IMG/VR virus record: IMGVR_UViG_3300049489_000326
Coordinates: 1-37,446 of that record
Source: a virus
Length of the DNA stretch: 37,446 nt
Direction: 5' to 3' (one strand)
Shown here piece after piece: positions 16,870 through 24,467 of the stretch (position 1 is the stretch's first letter; each line of letters starts with the position of its first letter). The notes beneath the pieces are model-generated. The model saw nothing but the letters and a program-made list of their open reading frames with translations. It was not told where the DNA came from and did not search any database. Both the position numbers and the translations under genes were made by a program.

Positions 16870-17610
16870 CTACGTTGGGGATCGAATGCCGAGTTCGCGC
16901 AACTTCGCGTGAAACTCGTCTTTGGTTAGTTCATAGGCGCTGCGCGACTGCGGTGCCGTAGTCGTGCTGTTGGGCGCCGGCGCCTGCACGACGGGCGCGG
17001 TCGTGGTCGCGGTGGTCGGGTACAGGTACGGCGCCGTCTTACGCAGGTCTTCGTCGAAGAACTTGGTGACGTCGAAGGACTGCAACTGCTCAGGGGTCAA
17101 GCCCAACTGCGCCTGTTGCAACTTCACGATCCCGAGTTCGGGATCAACAACTCCGGCCTTTTGGGCCGCCGCGAGGATTTTGACACGACCGACCTCGGCT
17201 TCCGCCTCAGCCCGAACTCGCTCACGCTCGGCTTCCGCCGCCGACGCACGCGCGTCACTGGCGGCCTTTTCGGCCCGCAGTTGCTCAAGTTCGGCTTTCA
17301 GGGTCTCGCTCACGGTATCGTCCTTTGGTTCCGTTTTCGGTGGGTCCTTCAACTTCGTGATCATGTCGGCGTAGTCGGTGAACCCAAGCGCTTGCGCGTC
17401 CTGGTCCGCCTTCGCGGCCGCTTCCGCCTGGGCGATTTTGGCGCCCTTCTGTCGTTCCTTCTCCTTGATCTCCTTCATCGCGCTGGCGGGGATGACCAGT
17501 TCGCGCGACTTAGGGGGATCGGGAACGACCGTGACGGTCTGATTTTCAGGAGGAGAAGTCGCCTGTTCGTTGCCGGAATTGCTGGGAATCTGCTCGGTCG
17601 TGATGGTCAT
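16870..17610 (-). CDS. Capsid scaffolding protein
   Basis: This 246-residue protein sits directly upstream of the capsid gene. It has a flexible Pro/Thr/Asn N-terminus, then a long charged helix: MKEIKEKERQKGAKIAQAEA, followed by a coiled coil around residues ~100-150 (LKAELEQLRAEKAASDARAS). The C-terminal region has LGLTPEQLQSFDVTKFFDED, which fits the capsid-binding tail of scaffolds. The last residues AYELTKDEFHAKLRELG form another helix. The composition (Ala/Glu/Lys/Arg) and position are typical of scaffolds that are removed before packaging. A fused protease is not visible. Confidence 0.82.
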   Translation of the reverse strand: MTITTEQIPSNSGNEQATSPPENQTVTVVPDPPKSRELVIPASAMKEIKEKERQKGAKIAQAEAAAKADQDAQALGFTDYADMITKLKDPPKTEPKDDTVSETLKAELEQLRAEKAASDARASAAEAERERVRAEAEAEVGRVKILAAAQKAGVVDPELGIVKLQQAQLGLTPEQLQSFDVTKFFDEDLRKTAPYLYPTTATTTAPVVQAPAPNSTTTAPQSRSAYELTKDEFHAKLRELGIRSPT

Positions 17611-17704
17611 AACGTCCGTTCTCTGGAGTTGCTGATTCCGACTGAGTTACCGCGTGTCGTGCGCGTATGTCTCACCGGAGTCAGGACGTTGGTTGCGGGT
17701 CAAA

Positions 17705-18181
17705 TCAGATCGAAGGCGCCAGATCGACCAGGAGGTTTTCGAGGCGGGGGAAGTAGACGATCGTGAAGCCCGTCACGGTGTTGGGGAACGTGAGGGTCTT
17801 GCCGTCGTCGCTCAACTTGGCGATCCCGACCGCCGCTGAAGCACCGCCAGGCGGCACGATCGCGGTACCGGAGTCGTCGGTCGCGATATAGGTCCCGACC
17901 GAGGCGGCCGTACCGGAGGTCGCGACGCGCAGGCTCACGATGTGGCCAATCGCAGGAAGGGTCTGCCCGGTCTTGAGGGTGATCCCAGAAATCACGGCAG
18001 CGGCCTTCACGGACGCGCTGGTGATGTCGGGAGTCGCGGTCGCGGTCAGGCTCGTCACGACCGCCTTCACGGGGCTCAGGGCGTTCCCGAGCTTGCCCTT
18101 TTGACAAGCTGACGCGAGATCCTGCGGGTTCGCGACGTTGAGTGCGCGCTGTACGGTCTGGGCCTCATTGGTGGTTGCCAT
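17705..18181 (-). CDS. Probable head decoration protein
   Basis: This 158-residue protein lies immediately upstream of the scaffold. It is beta-rich, with a Thr/Ala/Val/Gly composition like small capsid decoration proteins: VVTSLTATATPDITSASVKA, GHIVSLRVATSGTAASVGTY, and a last region VPPGGASAAVGIAKLSDDGK. Similar 'structural cement' proteins lie next to scaffold and capsid genes in other phages. An AGGAG Shine-Dalgarno precedes ATG 18181. A promoter candidate lies upstream (18230-18260). The decoration role is inferred from position and composition. Confidence 0.5.
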   Translation of the reverse strand: MATTNEAQTVQRALNVANPQDLASACQKGKLGNALSPVKAVVTSLTATATPDITSASVKAAAVISGITLKTGQTLPAIGHIVSLRVATSGTAASVGTYIATDDSGTAIVPPGGASAAVGIAKLSDDGKTLTFPNTVTGFTIVYFPRLENLLVDLAPSI

Positions 18182-18229
18182 GCTGGTACTCCTGTTGATG
18201 TGTGATCTGTCGCAAAACCGAGTTCAAGC

Positions 18230-18260
18230 AAAATAACGCACCGCTCTGGCGTCACGTCAA
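18230..18260 (-). promoter_or_regulatory. Candidate promoter upstream of the decoration/scaffold/capsid genes
   Basis: TTGACG (18260-18255, five of six consensus bases, overlapping the end of the upstream gene) is followed by 19 nt and TATTTT (18235-18230, four of six). The spacing is long, so confidence is low. The location is sensible, ahead of decoration, scaffold and capsid genes. Confidence 0.3.
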
Positions 18261-18632
18261 ATCCGCGAACGTATTTATGCTACCGCCGCGTGCGATCCAT
18301 TCTGCTTCGACCTGGTTGTGATACGCGTTCGTGCGCACGTTGGCGCCATCTGGACGTACAAGGCGCCGAATCCCGGCATTCCAGAGCGCGAGCGCGACGC
18401 GGGCGGTCGGGCGCGCACCCATGAAGGCGACCCGCTTGACCGACGACTGCGCGACGTAGGGAATCAGCGCCGTGATCTTCGCGTCCACGTCCGCGCTCGC
18501 GGCGTGAGCCAGAATTGACGTTCCCTGCTCCGTTTCGCGGTAGACGAGGATCGACCCCTTGTTCGCCGACACAAGCCCGGACGCGTAAGCCTCGGCCATG
18601 TCTTCGATGATTTCTTGCAACTCTGCCAACAT
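18252..18632 (-). CDS. Unknown small alpha/beta protein
   Basis: This 126-residue protein is not assigned to a family. An N-terminal acidic helix (MLAELQEIIEDMAEAYASGL) is followed by a beta-alpha unit. VAFMGARPTARVALAL, then WNAGIRRLV, recalls the second half of deaminase-like folds, but the catalytic Cys pair of real deaminases is absent. The gene lies 9 nt after the LamG-like gene, with a GAGGGGG ribosome site. It could be an inactive nucleotide-binding or head accessory protein. The deaminase resemblance is weak and is given only as a lead. Confidence 0.4.
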   Translation of the reverse strand: MLAELQEIIEDMAEAYASGLVSANKGSILVYRETEQGTSILAHAASADVDAKITALIPYVAQSSVKRVAFMGARPTARVALALWNAGIRRLVRPDGANVRTNAYHNQVEAEWIARGGSINTFADLT

Positions 18633-18641
18633 GGGGCCCCC

Positions 18642-19433
18642 TCATCCGGTGCGGGATTGGATCCACGCATCCAACACGGCAACGTCAGACGAACTAAGCG
18701 CGCCCGTCCCGACAGCGCAGCATGCAACCTCCATCGCACAGTACCCGCTTGCTGACGAGCCGAGTCGGCCCAGCGCGAACCTGATCGAACCTGTCGAGTA
18801 GGCGTTGTTCCATACTTCAGGATCGCCCGCACCAGCGACGCCATTGACGTACAGGCGATGCGCACCAGGCTCGTAAGTGTCGATCACGCGCGACGCTGCC
18901 GTCCCGACCGTCTCGGTGTACTCTTTTGCGTGCGACGTGGTCCCGTTGTTGCGGACACACCTGTACCGCTGGTACGGGGACACGTTCGTGAACGCGGTCC
19001 GCCACGCGACCGTGCCGGACGACGAACCCATGATGGTGGCGTTGTTCTGCGCCGCGTTCGTGGACCGAAATCCGAGTGCCATCCAGGCGGCCACGTTCGC
19101 GTCCATCCACAGTGCGTGGCTGATCACCAGCGTGGAGTTGTTCTCCAGAAACGAGTGTGTGGTCCCGTTCAGGGTCACGCCCCCGCGCGCGCCGAATAAC
19201 GCCGCCGAGTAGGGTGGAGCGGCCGACACGGTCAGGTCGTACCCCGAGCCAGTAGAGGCGAGGTTCGACCACGTCGTGATCGATGCGCCACCCACCATCG
19301 AACTTTGATCGTAGTAGGCCACGTTGGCCAAGTCGGCGATCGTTTTCGATACGCCTACCGGCATCAGGATTTGCTGAGAGATCAACCCCGGCACAAAGCC
19401 GTGGCGGCGTCCCGGCGGCGTCCACTTGCTCAC
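18642..19433 (-). CDS. LamG/concanavalin-like virion protein
   Basis: This 263-residue protein has a jelly-roll lectin-like layout. N-terminal segments YYDQSSMVGGASITTWSNLA and GYDLTVSAAPPYSAALFGAR match the usual 'W.D.s....' start. A strand with HRLYVNGVAGAGDP is the typical LamG 'lYvnG' element. RFALGRLGSSASGYCAMEVA, then SSSDVAVLDAWIQSRTG, is the common C-terminal 'G......f.G.i.e..i....ls..d...l..yl' pattern. Such domains bind sugars on virion fibres. The GTG start is adjacent to the upstream stop. It belongs to the adhesin-rich head block. Confidence 0.6.
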   Translation of the reverse strand: MSKWTPPGRRHGFVPGLISQQILMPVGVSKTIADLANVAYYDQSSMVGGASITTWSNLASTGSGYDLTVSAAPPYSAALFGARGGVTLNGTTHSFLENNSTLVISHALWMDANVAAWMALGFRSTNAAQNNATIMGSSSGTVAWRTAFTNVSPYQRYRCVRNNGTTSHAKEYTETVGTAASRVIDTYEPGAHRLYVNGVAGAGDPEVWNNAYSTGSIRFALGRLGSSASGYCAMEVACCAVGTGALSSSDVAVLDAWIQSRTG

Positions 19434-19434
19434 G

Positions 19435-19707
19435 TCACGCCTCCGCGTAGACGTGAACGTTCGCGGACCCGGCCGCGATCTTGAGCCACACCTTCAGCAT
19501 GTTCTGCTGAAACTGGTGCCCAGGGTTGATCGCTGGCGTCAGCGGTAGCGCATCCGTAGTGCCGTCAAATGACGGCGTCACCACGTTCGCGGCCGTCGTG
19601 GACGTGTTCACGATCGTGATCGTCTTCGGCTCGAACGGGATCACGACCTGCGCGGTCGTGGGGTAGGTCGTAGCCGAAAGCGCAACGGTGGCGTTGTAGG
19701 TTGCCAT
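19435..19707 (-). CDS. Small virion-associated beta protein
   Basis: This 90-residue protein is rich in T, A, V and N and looks like a single beta sandwich. AQVVIPFEPKTITIVNTSTT and LTPAINPGHQFQQN suggest surface strands. It is sandwiched between the LRR and LamG-like genes, so it is likely a virion component. No catalytic residues or known motif are visible. A GAGGTC ribosome site lies before ATG 19707. Confidence 0.4.
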   Translation of the reverse strand: MATYNATVALSATTYPTTAQVVIPFEPKTITIVNTSTTAANVVTPSFDGTTDALPLTPAINPGHQFQQNMLKVWLKIAAGSANVHVYAEA

Positions 19708-19716
19708 GAAGACCTC

Positions 19717-20808
19717 TCAGTTTGTCGTGACGGTCCAACCGCGCGCCTGAAGTGTCGCGACGGCGGCGGAACCGGTTGCGCTCGGGGCCGCGTTTCCGGT
19801 GCCTCCAATGTTGCACGTTCCGTTTGAAACTGCACCGCCTGCAAGATGCACCAGCACGGCGTCAACTTGCGCCTGCGAGAGCAAGTTGTTCTGGAGCGTG
19901 ATTTCCGAAATGACCGGACTGCCCGAAAGCGTCACGGTTGTGATTTCGTTGTCGTGCAGCAAGCATTGCGTGAAGTTCGGGCTGGTCCCGCTGTCGAACG
20001 AGGTCAGGTGGTTCTGCTGGAGCCACACCGACTCGAGCACGGGCGAGCGCAGCACCATCGCGCCTTGCCACTGGCACTCGTGCGTCCACAGTTCCTCGAG
20101 AGCGGTATAGGTCGAGAAATCGCGGTACTCGTTCAGGCCGTAGTTGACCCGGATGCAGATATGCCACAGCGCCGACGTATTCCCGATGTAGAGGTCCTGC
20201 AACCCACCAAAGGCGTTGCGGATGTCCTCGATCGCGGCAGCGGATCGGAAGTCCAGCACCGGGATCGGGCATGTCTCAAAGCAACTACGGCGCAGCCCGG
20301 TACAGCCGAACAACGTGACCGACGTCAACGTGTTGGTCCCGTAGGCTTCAATACGCCGTAGGCGCGACAGCCCCGTGCAGTCGATCGAGGTGATGTCAGT
20401 CTCGTTGAAGGCGAGGTGCTCCAAATTTGGCGCCGTCGTGAGCCCCGAAAGCGCTCGCACGCCCTGGTACGCGTAGAAGTCGAGGTCGTAATCACCGCCT
20501 AGTGAGCGTTCTTCCCCGCCGTCTTCCCCCTGATAGCCCAGGTTCAAGACCACCAGCGCGGTTGCGGGCTCGATCGTGAATACGTGAACGCGATCCTGCG
20601 TAGACCCGAACGTGCGTGAGAGGTTGTGCGCCCCTGCTGCAAGGCTCAGGTTCTCGGTCCCGTCCGACCACGCGATTGTGACTTCTGCGGGCTCGGCCAG
20701 GTACACGCGCGGCGCGAACGCGGCACCCGTGGACGTCATGGTGATCTCGGTCACGTCCGGAGGCGCAACCCGGCGCGCGGGCATGTGAGAGCAGATCGGG
20801 TAGTTCAT
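19717..20808 (-). CDS. Leucine-rich-repeat virion protein
   Basis: This 363-residue protein has an N-terminal beta domain (residues ~1-110, YLAEPAEVTIAWSDGTEN) and then repeats of the LRR type: NLEHLAFNETDITSIDCTG, RLRRIEAYGTNTLTSVTLFG, SALWHICIRVNYGLNEYRDF, LESVWLQQNHLTSFDSGTS, FTQCLLHDNEITTVTLSGS. Pattern 'L..L....N.i.si' repeats about every 20-24 residues. The C-terminal tail GTGNAAPSATGSAAVATLQA and GWTVTTN resembles the end of phage LRR proteins. The ATG overlaps the upstream gene's end region by ATGA. It may bind host proteins or polysaccharide. LRR proteins are rare on virions. Confidence 0.68.
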   Translation of the reverse strand: MNYPICSHMPARRVAPPDVTEITMTSTGAAFAPRVYLAEPAEVTIAWSDGTENLSLAAGAHNLSRTFGSTQDRVHVFTIEPATALVVLNLGYQGEDGGEERSLGGDYDLDFYAYQGVRALSGLTTAPNLEHLAFNETDITSIDCTGLSRLRRIEAYGTNTLTSVTLFGCTGLRRSCFETCPIPVLDFRSAAAIEDIRNAFGGLQDLYIGNTSALWHICIRVNYGLNEYRDFSTYTALEELWTHECQWQGAMVLRSPVLESVWLQQNHLTSFDSGTSPNFTQCLLHDNEITTVTLSGSPVISEITLQNNLLSQAQVDAVLVHLAGGAVSNGTCNIGGTGNAAPSATGSAAVATLQARGWTVTTN

Positions 20809-23003
20809 ACGGGCGCGATCGTGCAGCGGGCGTAGGTGGCGTTCCCGCCTTCACCCGTCAGGCCGGTGTAGAGGTCAGGCGTGTTCTGGTTCGTGGTCGA
20901 GGTGAACTGCCAAGCCAATTGCTCCTCCTCGTTGCCAGGGGTGCCGATCCAGACCGTGATGGTCGATCCGGAGCAGCGGATCCGGACCGTGTGGTCTTGG
21001 TTGACGCTCCACGACGCAGGGAAGCCGTTGCTGACAGACGGAGTGATGTTGTTGGTCGCTTCCGAGTACATCGACCCGTCCGACAACTGGATCACACCAG
21101 GCGTTGCCCAGAAGACCTGGATGCCGGAGCGGCTCCACCAATCGTTCGTGGTCCGGACCGCAAAGCCCTTGTAGCCCGCCGTCGCGACGTTGTGGCTGAT
21201 CACCCAGGTGACTTGGTAATCCGTGTCGGACTCGGGAACCTGGACGAACATGCCGCGGTAAGCAGAACCGTCCGTGCGGGTCATGAGCCCGCCGCTGACG
21301 GTCGCGCTCGCGCCGTTGTAGAACGACCAGGCCGGGTTTAGGGTTCCGCCGTCGAACGTGTCGTCGAACGTGGCCACATCCACGATCGTGACCGTTTGGG
21401 TCGAAGCGGCGGACACCAGCCCAGCGTTACTGATCGCGTAGGCCCGGAGCGTATGCGTCCCGAACGTCGAACAATCGACCGTTGCGGGCGCGGACGCCCA
21501 CGCGGCTCCAACACCCGGCACGGTCGCGGTATCGACTGTCACGAGGTAGCCGCGCACACCTGACGCACCAGCCGTTGCGGTTGGGGGCGTTGTCAAGGTC
21601 ACGATCGTGCTCGGGGGAGATGCCGGCGCCTCGAAAGCGGTCACGACGGGCACCTCGGTATCGACCACGCACACGTCCTCACTGGCGGACGAAATGTTCC
21701 CCGCAGCGTCACGCGCGTAAGCGCGCAGGGTCATGGATCCGTCCGCCAGTACGACAACGGTTGCGGGAGCGGCACCCCACGACGCACCCGCAACAGGTGC
21801 GACAGGATCGTTGACGGTCACGATGTAGCCCGTAACCCCCACCGCGTCAGTGGCGGACGGTGGCGTCGTGAGCGTGATCGTGCGTGAACTTGAGTACGCA
21901 GGCGCGTTGAACGCGGTCATGGTCGGGGGCGTACTGTCCGGCGGGGGCGTCCACCCCGACGCCGTGATCGTGCCCGACACGGCCGCGCTCGTGCCAATTT
22001 CGCCAAGGTTGTCGGTCACGCGAGCCCGCAGGGTGTGCGAACCCGCAGTCGCAACGGCTTGCCAATGCGCACCCCACGTTCCGTCACCCGCAAGCACGCC
22101 CGTGCCCACGACCGATCCAAGTTCATCCAACAACGAAAGTGTCCGCGGTACACCGTCGCCACGCGTGACCGTGCCTCCGCAGTACAGGTACGCCCCACGG
22201 GCGACCGACCACGAAGCAGACGGGGTCGTGATCGAACACGACGGGGGCGTGACATCCGGGAGCGGCGACACCGCGCCAGCGGTATCGCTCGCGATTACGT
22301 CGTCGATCCAGAAGCGCGCACGCCAGTAGGACGTACCAGTCCCGGCCGTGCAGTTCAGTCGTAACGCGTCGGACTGGACGACCGGCACGACCTCCCAGCC
22401 GTTCGGAAGTGTTCCCTGCACGCTGTAGGACAAAATCGACGGCACCGAAGACGCGACCTCGACCGTGCATATTACCTCGACCGATCCCGCGTCAGCGCTA
22501 TCCCAGAATGTCAGACGCGCACCGATGCTCTGCACGCCGTCCTGATCGACGTCAAGCGGGAACGCGTACACGCCCGCCAGGGTCGAGTTCCCCGGCAACG
22601 CGATCAGGGGCGAAGACACGTCCGCCACCGCCACCGCGCCCGCTTGTCCTGGTAGTCCTGTGATTCCCGGCACGGTGTCCTCCACGTAGATCGTAACGGA
22701 GTCACTGCTATCCCCAGCCGTGGCGGTGATGAGCAAGTCTCCTTCGTCAAATTGGCTCAACGCGACGTCGTGCGTCCACACCCCGGCCGTAACCGTTACG
22801 GTGTCGGTCACGTCGCCGCAGTCTAGCGTGATCGTGCTGACGCCGGTCGCCGTGCCCGAAACCGTGAGGGTGCTCAACTGGTCATGCACGGCCGCGTCAA
22901 GCGGGGCCGTGATCGCGACCGACGTCAGCACGGTTGCGGCGTCGTCCGCGGACAACACCCACCGCACCACCGGCCACGTCGGCATCACGAGCCTGGTCGG
23001 CAC
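20805..23003 (-). CDS. Multi-Ig/Fn3-like virion adhesin with C-terminal LamG-like domain
   Basis: This is the largest gene in the adhesin block: 732 residues. Visible segments, approximate: Ig-like 25-115 (TLTVSGTATGVSTITLDCGD), a beta-sandwich 116-248 (RLTFWDSADAGSVEVICTVE), an Ig-like domain 249-345 (SHTLRARVTDNLGEIG), then two Fn3/chitobiase-like repeats 346-445 and 446-537 (SMTLRAYARDAAGNISSAS; FGTHTLRAYAISNAGLVSAA), each starting with 'TPP' or 'VPVV'. Residues ~538-732 form a lectin-like domain (FDDTFDGGTLNPAWSFYNG). The start is GTG 23003; ATG 22985 is an alternative. It likely binds surface glycans. Confidence 0.65.
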   Translation of the reverse strand: MPTRLVMPTWPVVRWVLSADDAATVLTSVAITAPLDAAVHDQLSTLTVSGTATGVSTITLDCGDVTDTVTVTAGVWTHDVALSQFDEGDLLITATAGDSSDSVTIYVEDTVPGITGLPGQAGAVAVADVSSPLIALPGNSTLAGVYAFPLDVDQDGVQSIGARLTFWDSADAGSVEVICTVEVASSVPSILSYSVQGTLPNGWEVVPVVQSDALRLNCTAGTGTSYWRARFWIDDVIASDTAGAVSPLPDVTPPSCSITTPSASWSVARGAYLYCGGTVTRGDGVPRTLSLLDELGSVVGTGVLAGDGTWGAHWQAVATAGSHTLRARVTDNLGEIGTSAAVSGTITASGWTPPPDSTPPTMTAFNAPAYSSSRTITLTTPPSATDAVGVTGYIVTVNDPVAPVAGASWGAAPATVVVLADGSMTLRAYARDAAGNISSASEDVCVVDTEVPVVTAFEAPASPPSTIVTLTTPPTATAGASGVRGYLVTVDTATVPGVGAAWASAPATVDCSTFGTHTLRAYAISNAGLVSAASTQTVTIVDVATFDDTFDGGTLNPAWSFYNGASATVSGGLMTRTDGSAYRGMFVQVPESDTDYQVTWVISHNVATAGYKGFAVRTTNDWWSRSGIQVFWATPGVIQLSDGSMYSEATNNITPSVSNGFPASWSVNQDHTVRIRCSGSTITVWIGTPGNEEEQLAWQFTSTTNQNTPDLYTGLTGEGGNATYARCTIAPV

Positions 23004-23375
23004 TCACCACCCCCGGATCTGAATGGCTTGCGGCCCAACCTGCACAACCCCGTCTGAAAACGTCAGCGCCACCATGGCGTTGATGGTGGCGGGGTAGGTG
23101 GTTTCGGCAGCATCCCACACATGCCGCACCGTTATGGTAGATTCGGTCGCGGACAGGATGCTCAACGGCCACACCGCCGTTTCGGGTTGCGCAACAATCA
23201 GGCGGTCCCCGTAGGGTACGCCCACGCGGACGAACGTCTGATTCGTGCTGATATGAACCCGCAACTCCGCAGCCGTGCAGGTACGCAGGTCACGCCCAGA
23301 ACCACCCGACACGACTTCGACGTCGAAGTGCTCCGCAGAGCCCGCGCCCGTGTAGGTTCGAATGGTTGCGGCCAT
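23004..23375 (-). CDS. BppU-like beta-sandwich protein, paralogue 1
   Basis: This 123-residue protein is paralogous to the product of 27348-27668. Both carry a 'd.r.CTaaEL.vH' element near the centre (LRTCTAAELRVHI here), an aromatic 'HvWdaaET' strand, and a shared C-terminus LTFSDGVVQVGPQAIQIRGW, compared with LTFPDGVRRAGPVEIIVRGW. The fold looks like the N-terminal BppU domain of tail proteins, a small immunoglobulin-like beta sandwich. It starts with 'MAATIRTYTGAGSAEHF'. The two copies flank four genes, which suggests module duplication. The role is likely structural. Confidence 0.5.
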   Translation of the reverse strand: MAATIRTYTGAGSAEHFDVEVVSGGSGRDLRTCTAAELRVHISTNQTFVRVGVPYGDRLIVAQPETAVWPLSILSATESTITVRHVWDAAETTYPATINAMVALTFSDGVVQVGPQAIQIRGW

Positions 23376-23397
23376 GCCGGCACTGTAACACGGCGGG

Positions 23398-24060
23398 TCA
23401 CGAAATCACAACATCGCACGCGTTTACGACCAGTGCGATCGAGACGCTGGGGCGCTCGAGCACGAGCGCGCAGTAAAACCCAGACGGTAAAACCAGGTCG
23501 ATCGACGGCACGGAGATCGTCAAATCGGCGCGAGAAACCCGAAGCGTCAGGTCAACCGTGTCGGTTGGGTAAACCGGAGGCGGTATGTAGCCTGCGCCCG
23601 CGATCGAAAGCGCACGCGTGCTCGCCGACCCTGTACCCCCGAGCACGACTGCGGTCTCGGCCGAAACCAGGAACGCCGAGGATACCAGCGCGCCGGACCC
23701 CGCGCTCACCAAGGCGGTCGCGACCACGATCGTGAGCGGGGCCGTACTCGGCGCACCCGTGCCCGAAATCACGAGCGTGGTCGAGCCTGCTGCCTCGAGC
23801 GCGCCACCTGCCCCTGCGCCGGCCCCCGGTACCGCCAATGAAGTCGCGGTCGCGGTCGTGAATGCGCTAGCGCTACTCGAACCCGCACCGGGCGCGATCA
23901 CGGCCGTGTTGGTCGTGATCGCTTGCGCGGCCCCGATGCCGATCCCGGTGCCGGGGACCAGGAGAGCGCCCACGCCGCTGGCCACCAAGGCAGCCGTACT
24001 GGCCTGCCCGGTGCCCAAAACGGACGCGTCGGCGCCCCGGAGCAGCGTCAGTAACGTCAC
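23398..24060 (-). CDS. Protein with seven 21-residue Gly/Ala tandem repeats
   Basis: This 220-residue protein has residues 16-162 made of seven consecutive 21-residue units, each starting G-[TAS]-G and ending around [AV]-L-V-x-P (see the repeat entry). The C-terminal ~58 residues are a distinct beta domain (TVDLTLRVSRADLTISVPSI). The repeats are beta-prone, so a solenoid or fibre shaft is possible; this is inferred. The GTG start overlaps the upstream stop by GTGA. There are few charged residues. The gene belongs to the adhesin block. Confidence 0.6.
   Translation of the reverse strand: MTLLTLLRGADASVLGTGQASTAALVASGVGALLVPGTGIGIGAAQAITTNTAVIAPGAGSSSASAFTTATATSLAVPGAGAGAGGALEAAGSTTLVISGTGAPSTAPLTIVVATALVSAGSGALVSSAFLVSAETAVVLGGTGSASTRALSIAGAGYIPPPVYPTDTVDLTLRVSRADLTISVPSIDLVLPSGFYCALVLERPSVSIALVVNACDVVIS
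23575..24015 (-). repeat. Seven in-frame 63-bp repeats encoding 21-residue units
   Basis: Seven tandem protein repeats with exact 21-residue spacing: units begin GTGQAST, GTGIGIG, GAGSSSA, GAGAGAG, GTGAPST, GSGALVS and GTGSAST. DNA is conserved less than protein, so the array is old or under selection. Confidence 0.75.
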
Positions 24061-24467
24061 GGCGTTCCGTCAGGTTGCGTGAGCGTCAACGAGGTGATTC
24101 TGACGATCAGCCCAGTCACGAACGCGACCGTGACGAAGTTGATCTCCGACGTGCCCGGCACGGTCGGGCCGACCGTCACGTCCGCCACGACGGTCGTGCC
24201 GTCGCTCTCGAGCAAGCGCGCCCACGTGACCGTCGTGGTCGCGTTCGCGCTCGAGTCGTCCGTGATCGCGTTCGCGACCGCACTCCCGCCCGACGCTGCC
24301 GCGAATGCGGTTGCGCCGAAGCGCAACTCAGCCGCGAGCGTCTGCCCCGACAGCGCTGTGTCGGCCGTGGCGGGCTGGGCACCGTCGTAGATCCGAATGT
24401 AGCCGTTGTTGAGCCGCACCGTGACGGCGTCGAGGGCTCGGTTTCGTTGCGCAACTGCTGTGTGCAT
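24057..24467 (-). CDS. Conserved small phage beta protein
   Basis: This 136-residue protein has the pattern of a widely spread phage virion protein: VRLNNGYIRIYDGAQPATAD, then ALSGQTLAAELRFGATAF, then a central ANAITDDSSANATTTVTWAR and a C-terminal beta strand IVRITSLTLTQPDGTP. Such proteins are frequently encoded near phage structural genes and are small beta sandwiches of unknown function. The ATG shares a base with the stop of the kelch-like gene (TAATG). The last nucleotides overlap the following start (GTGA). It is likely structural. Confidence 0.5.
   Translation of the reverse strand: MHTAVAQRNRALDAVTVRLNNGYIRIYDGAQPATADTALSGQTLAAELRFGATAFAAASGGSAVANAITDDSSANATTTVTWARLLESDGTTVVADVTVGPTVPGTSEINFVTVAFVTGLIVRITSLTLTQPDGTP

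Noticed and set aside
15363-16961. Long plus-strand open frame (532 codons) opposite the capsid gene
   Set aside because: It is antisense to the major capsid gene and has an Arg/Val/His/Asp-rich shadow composition.
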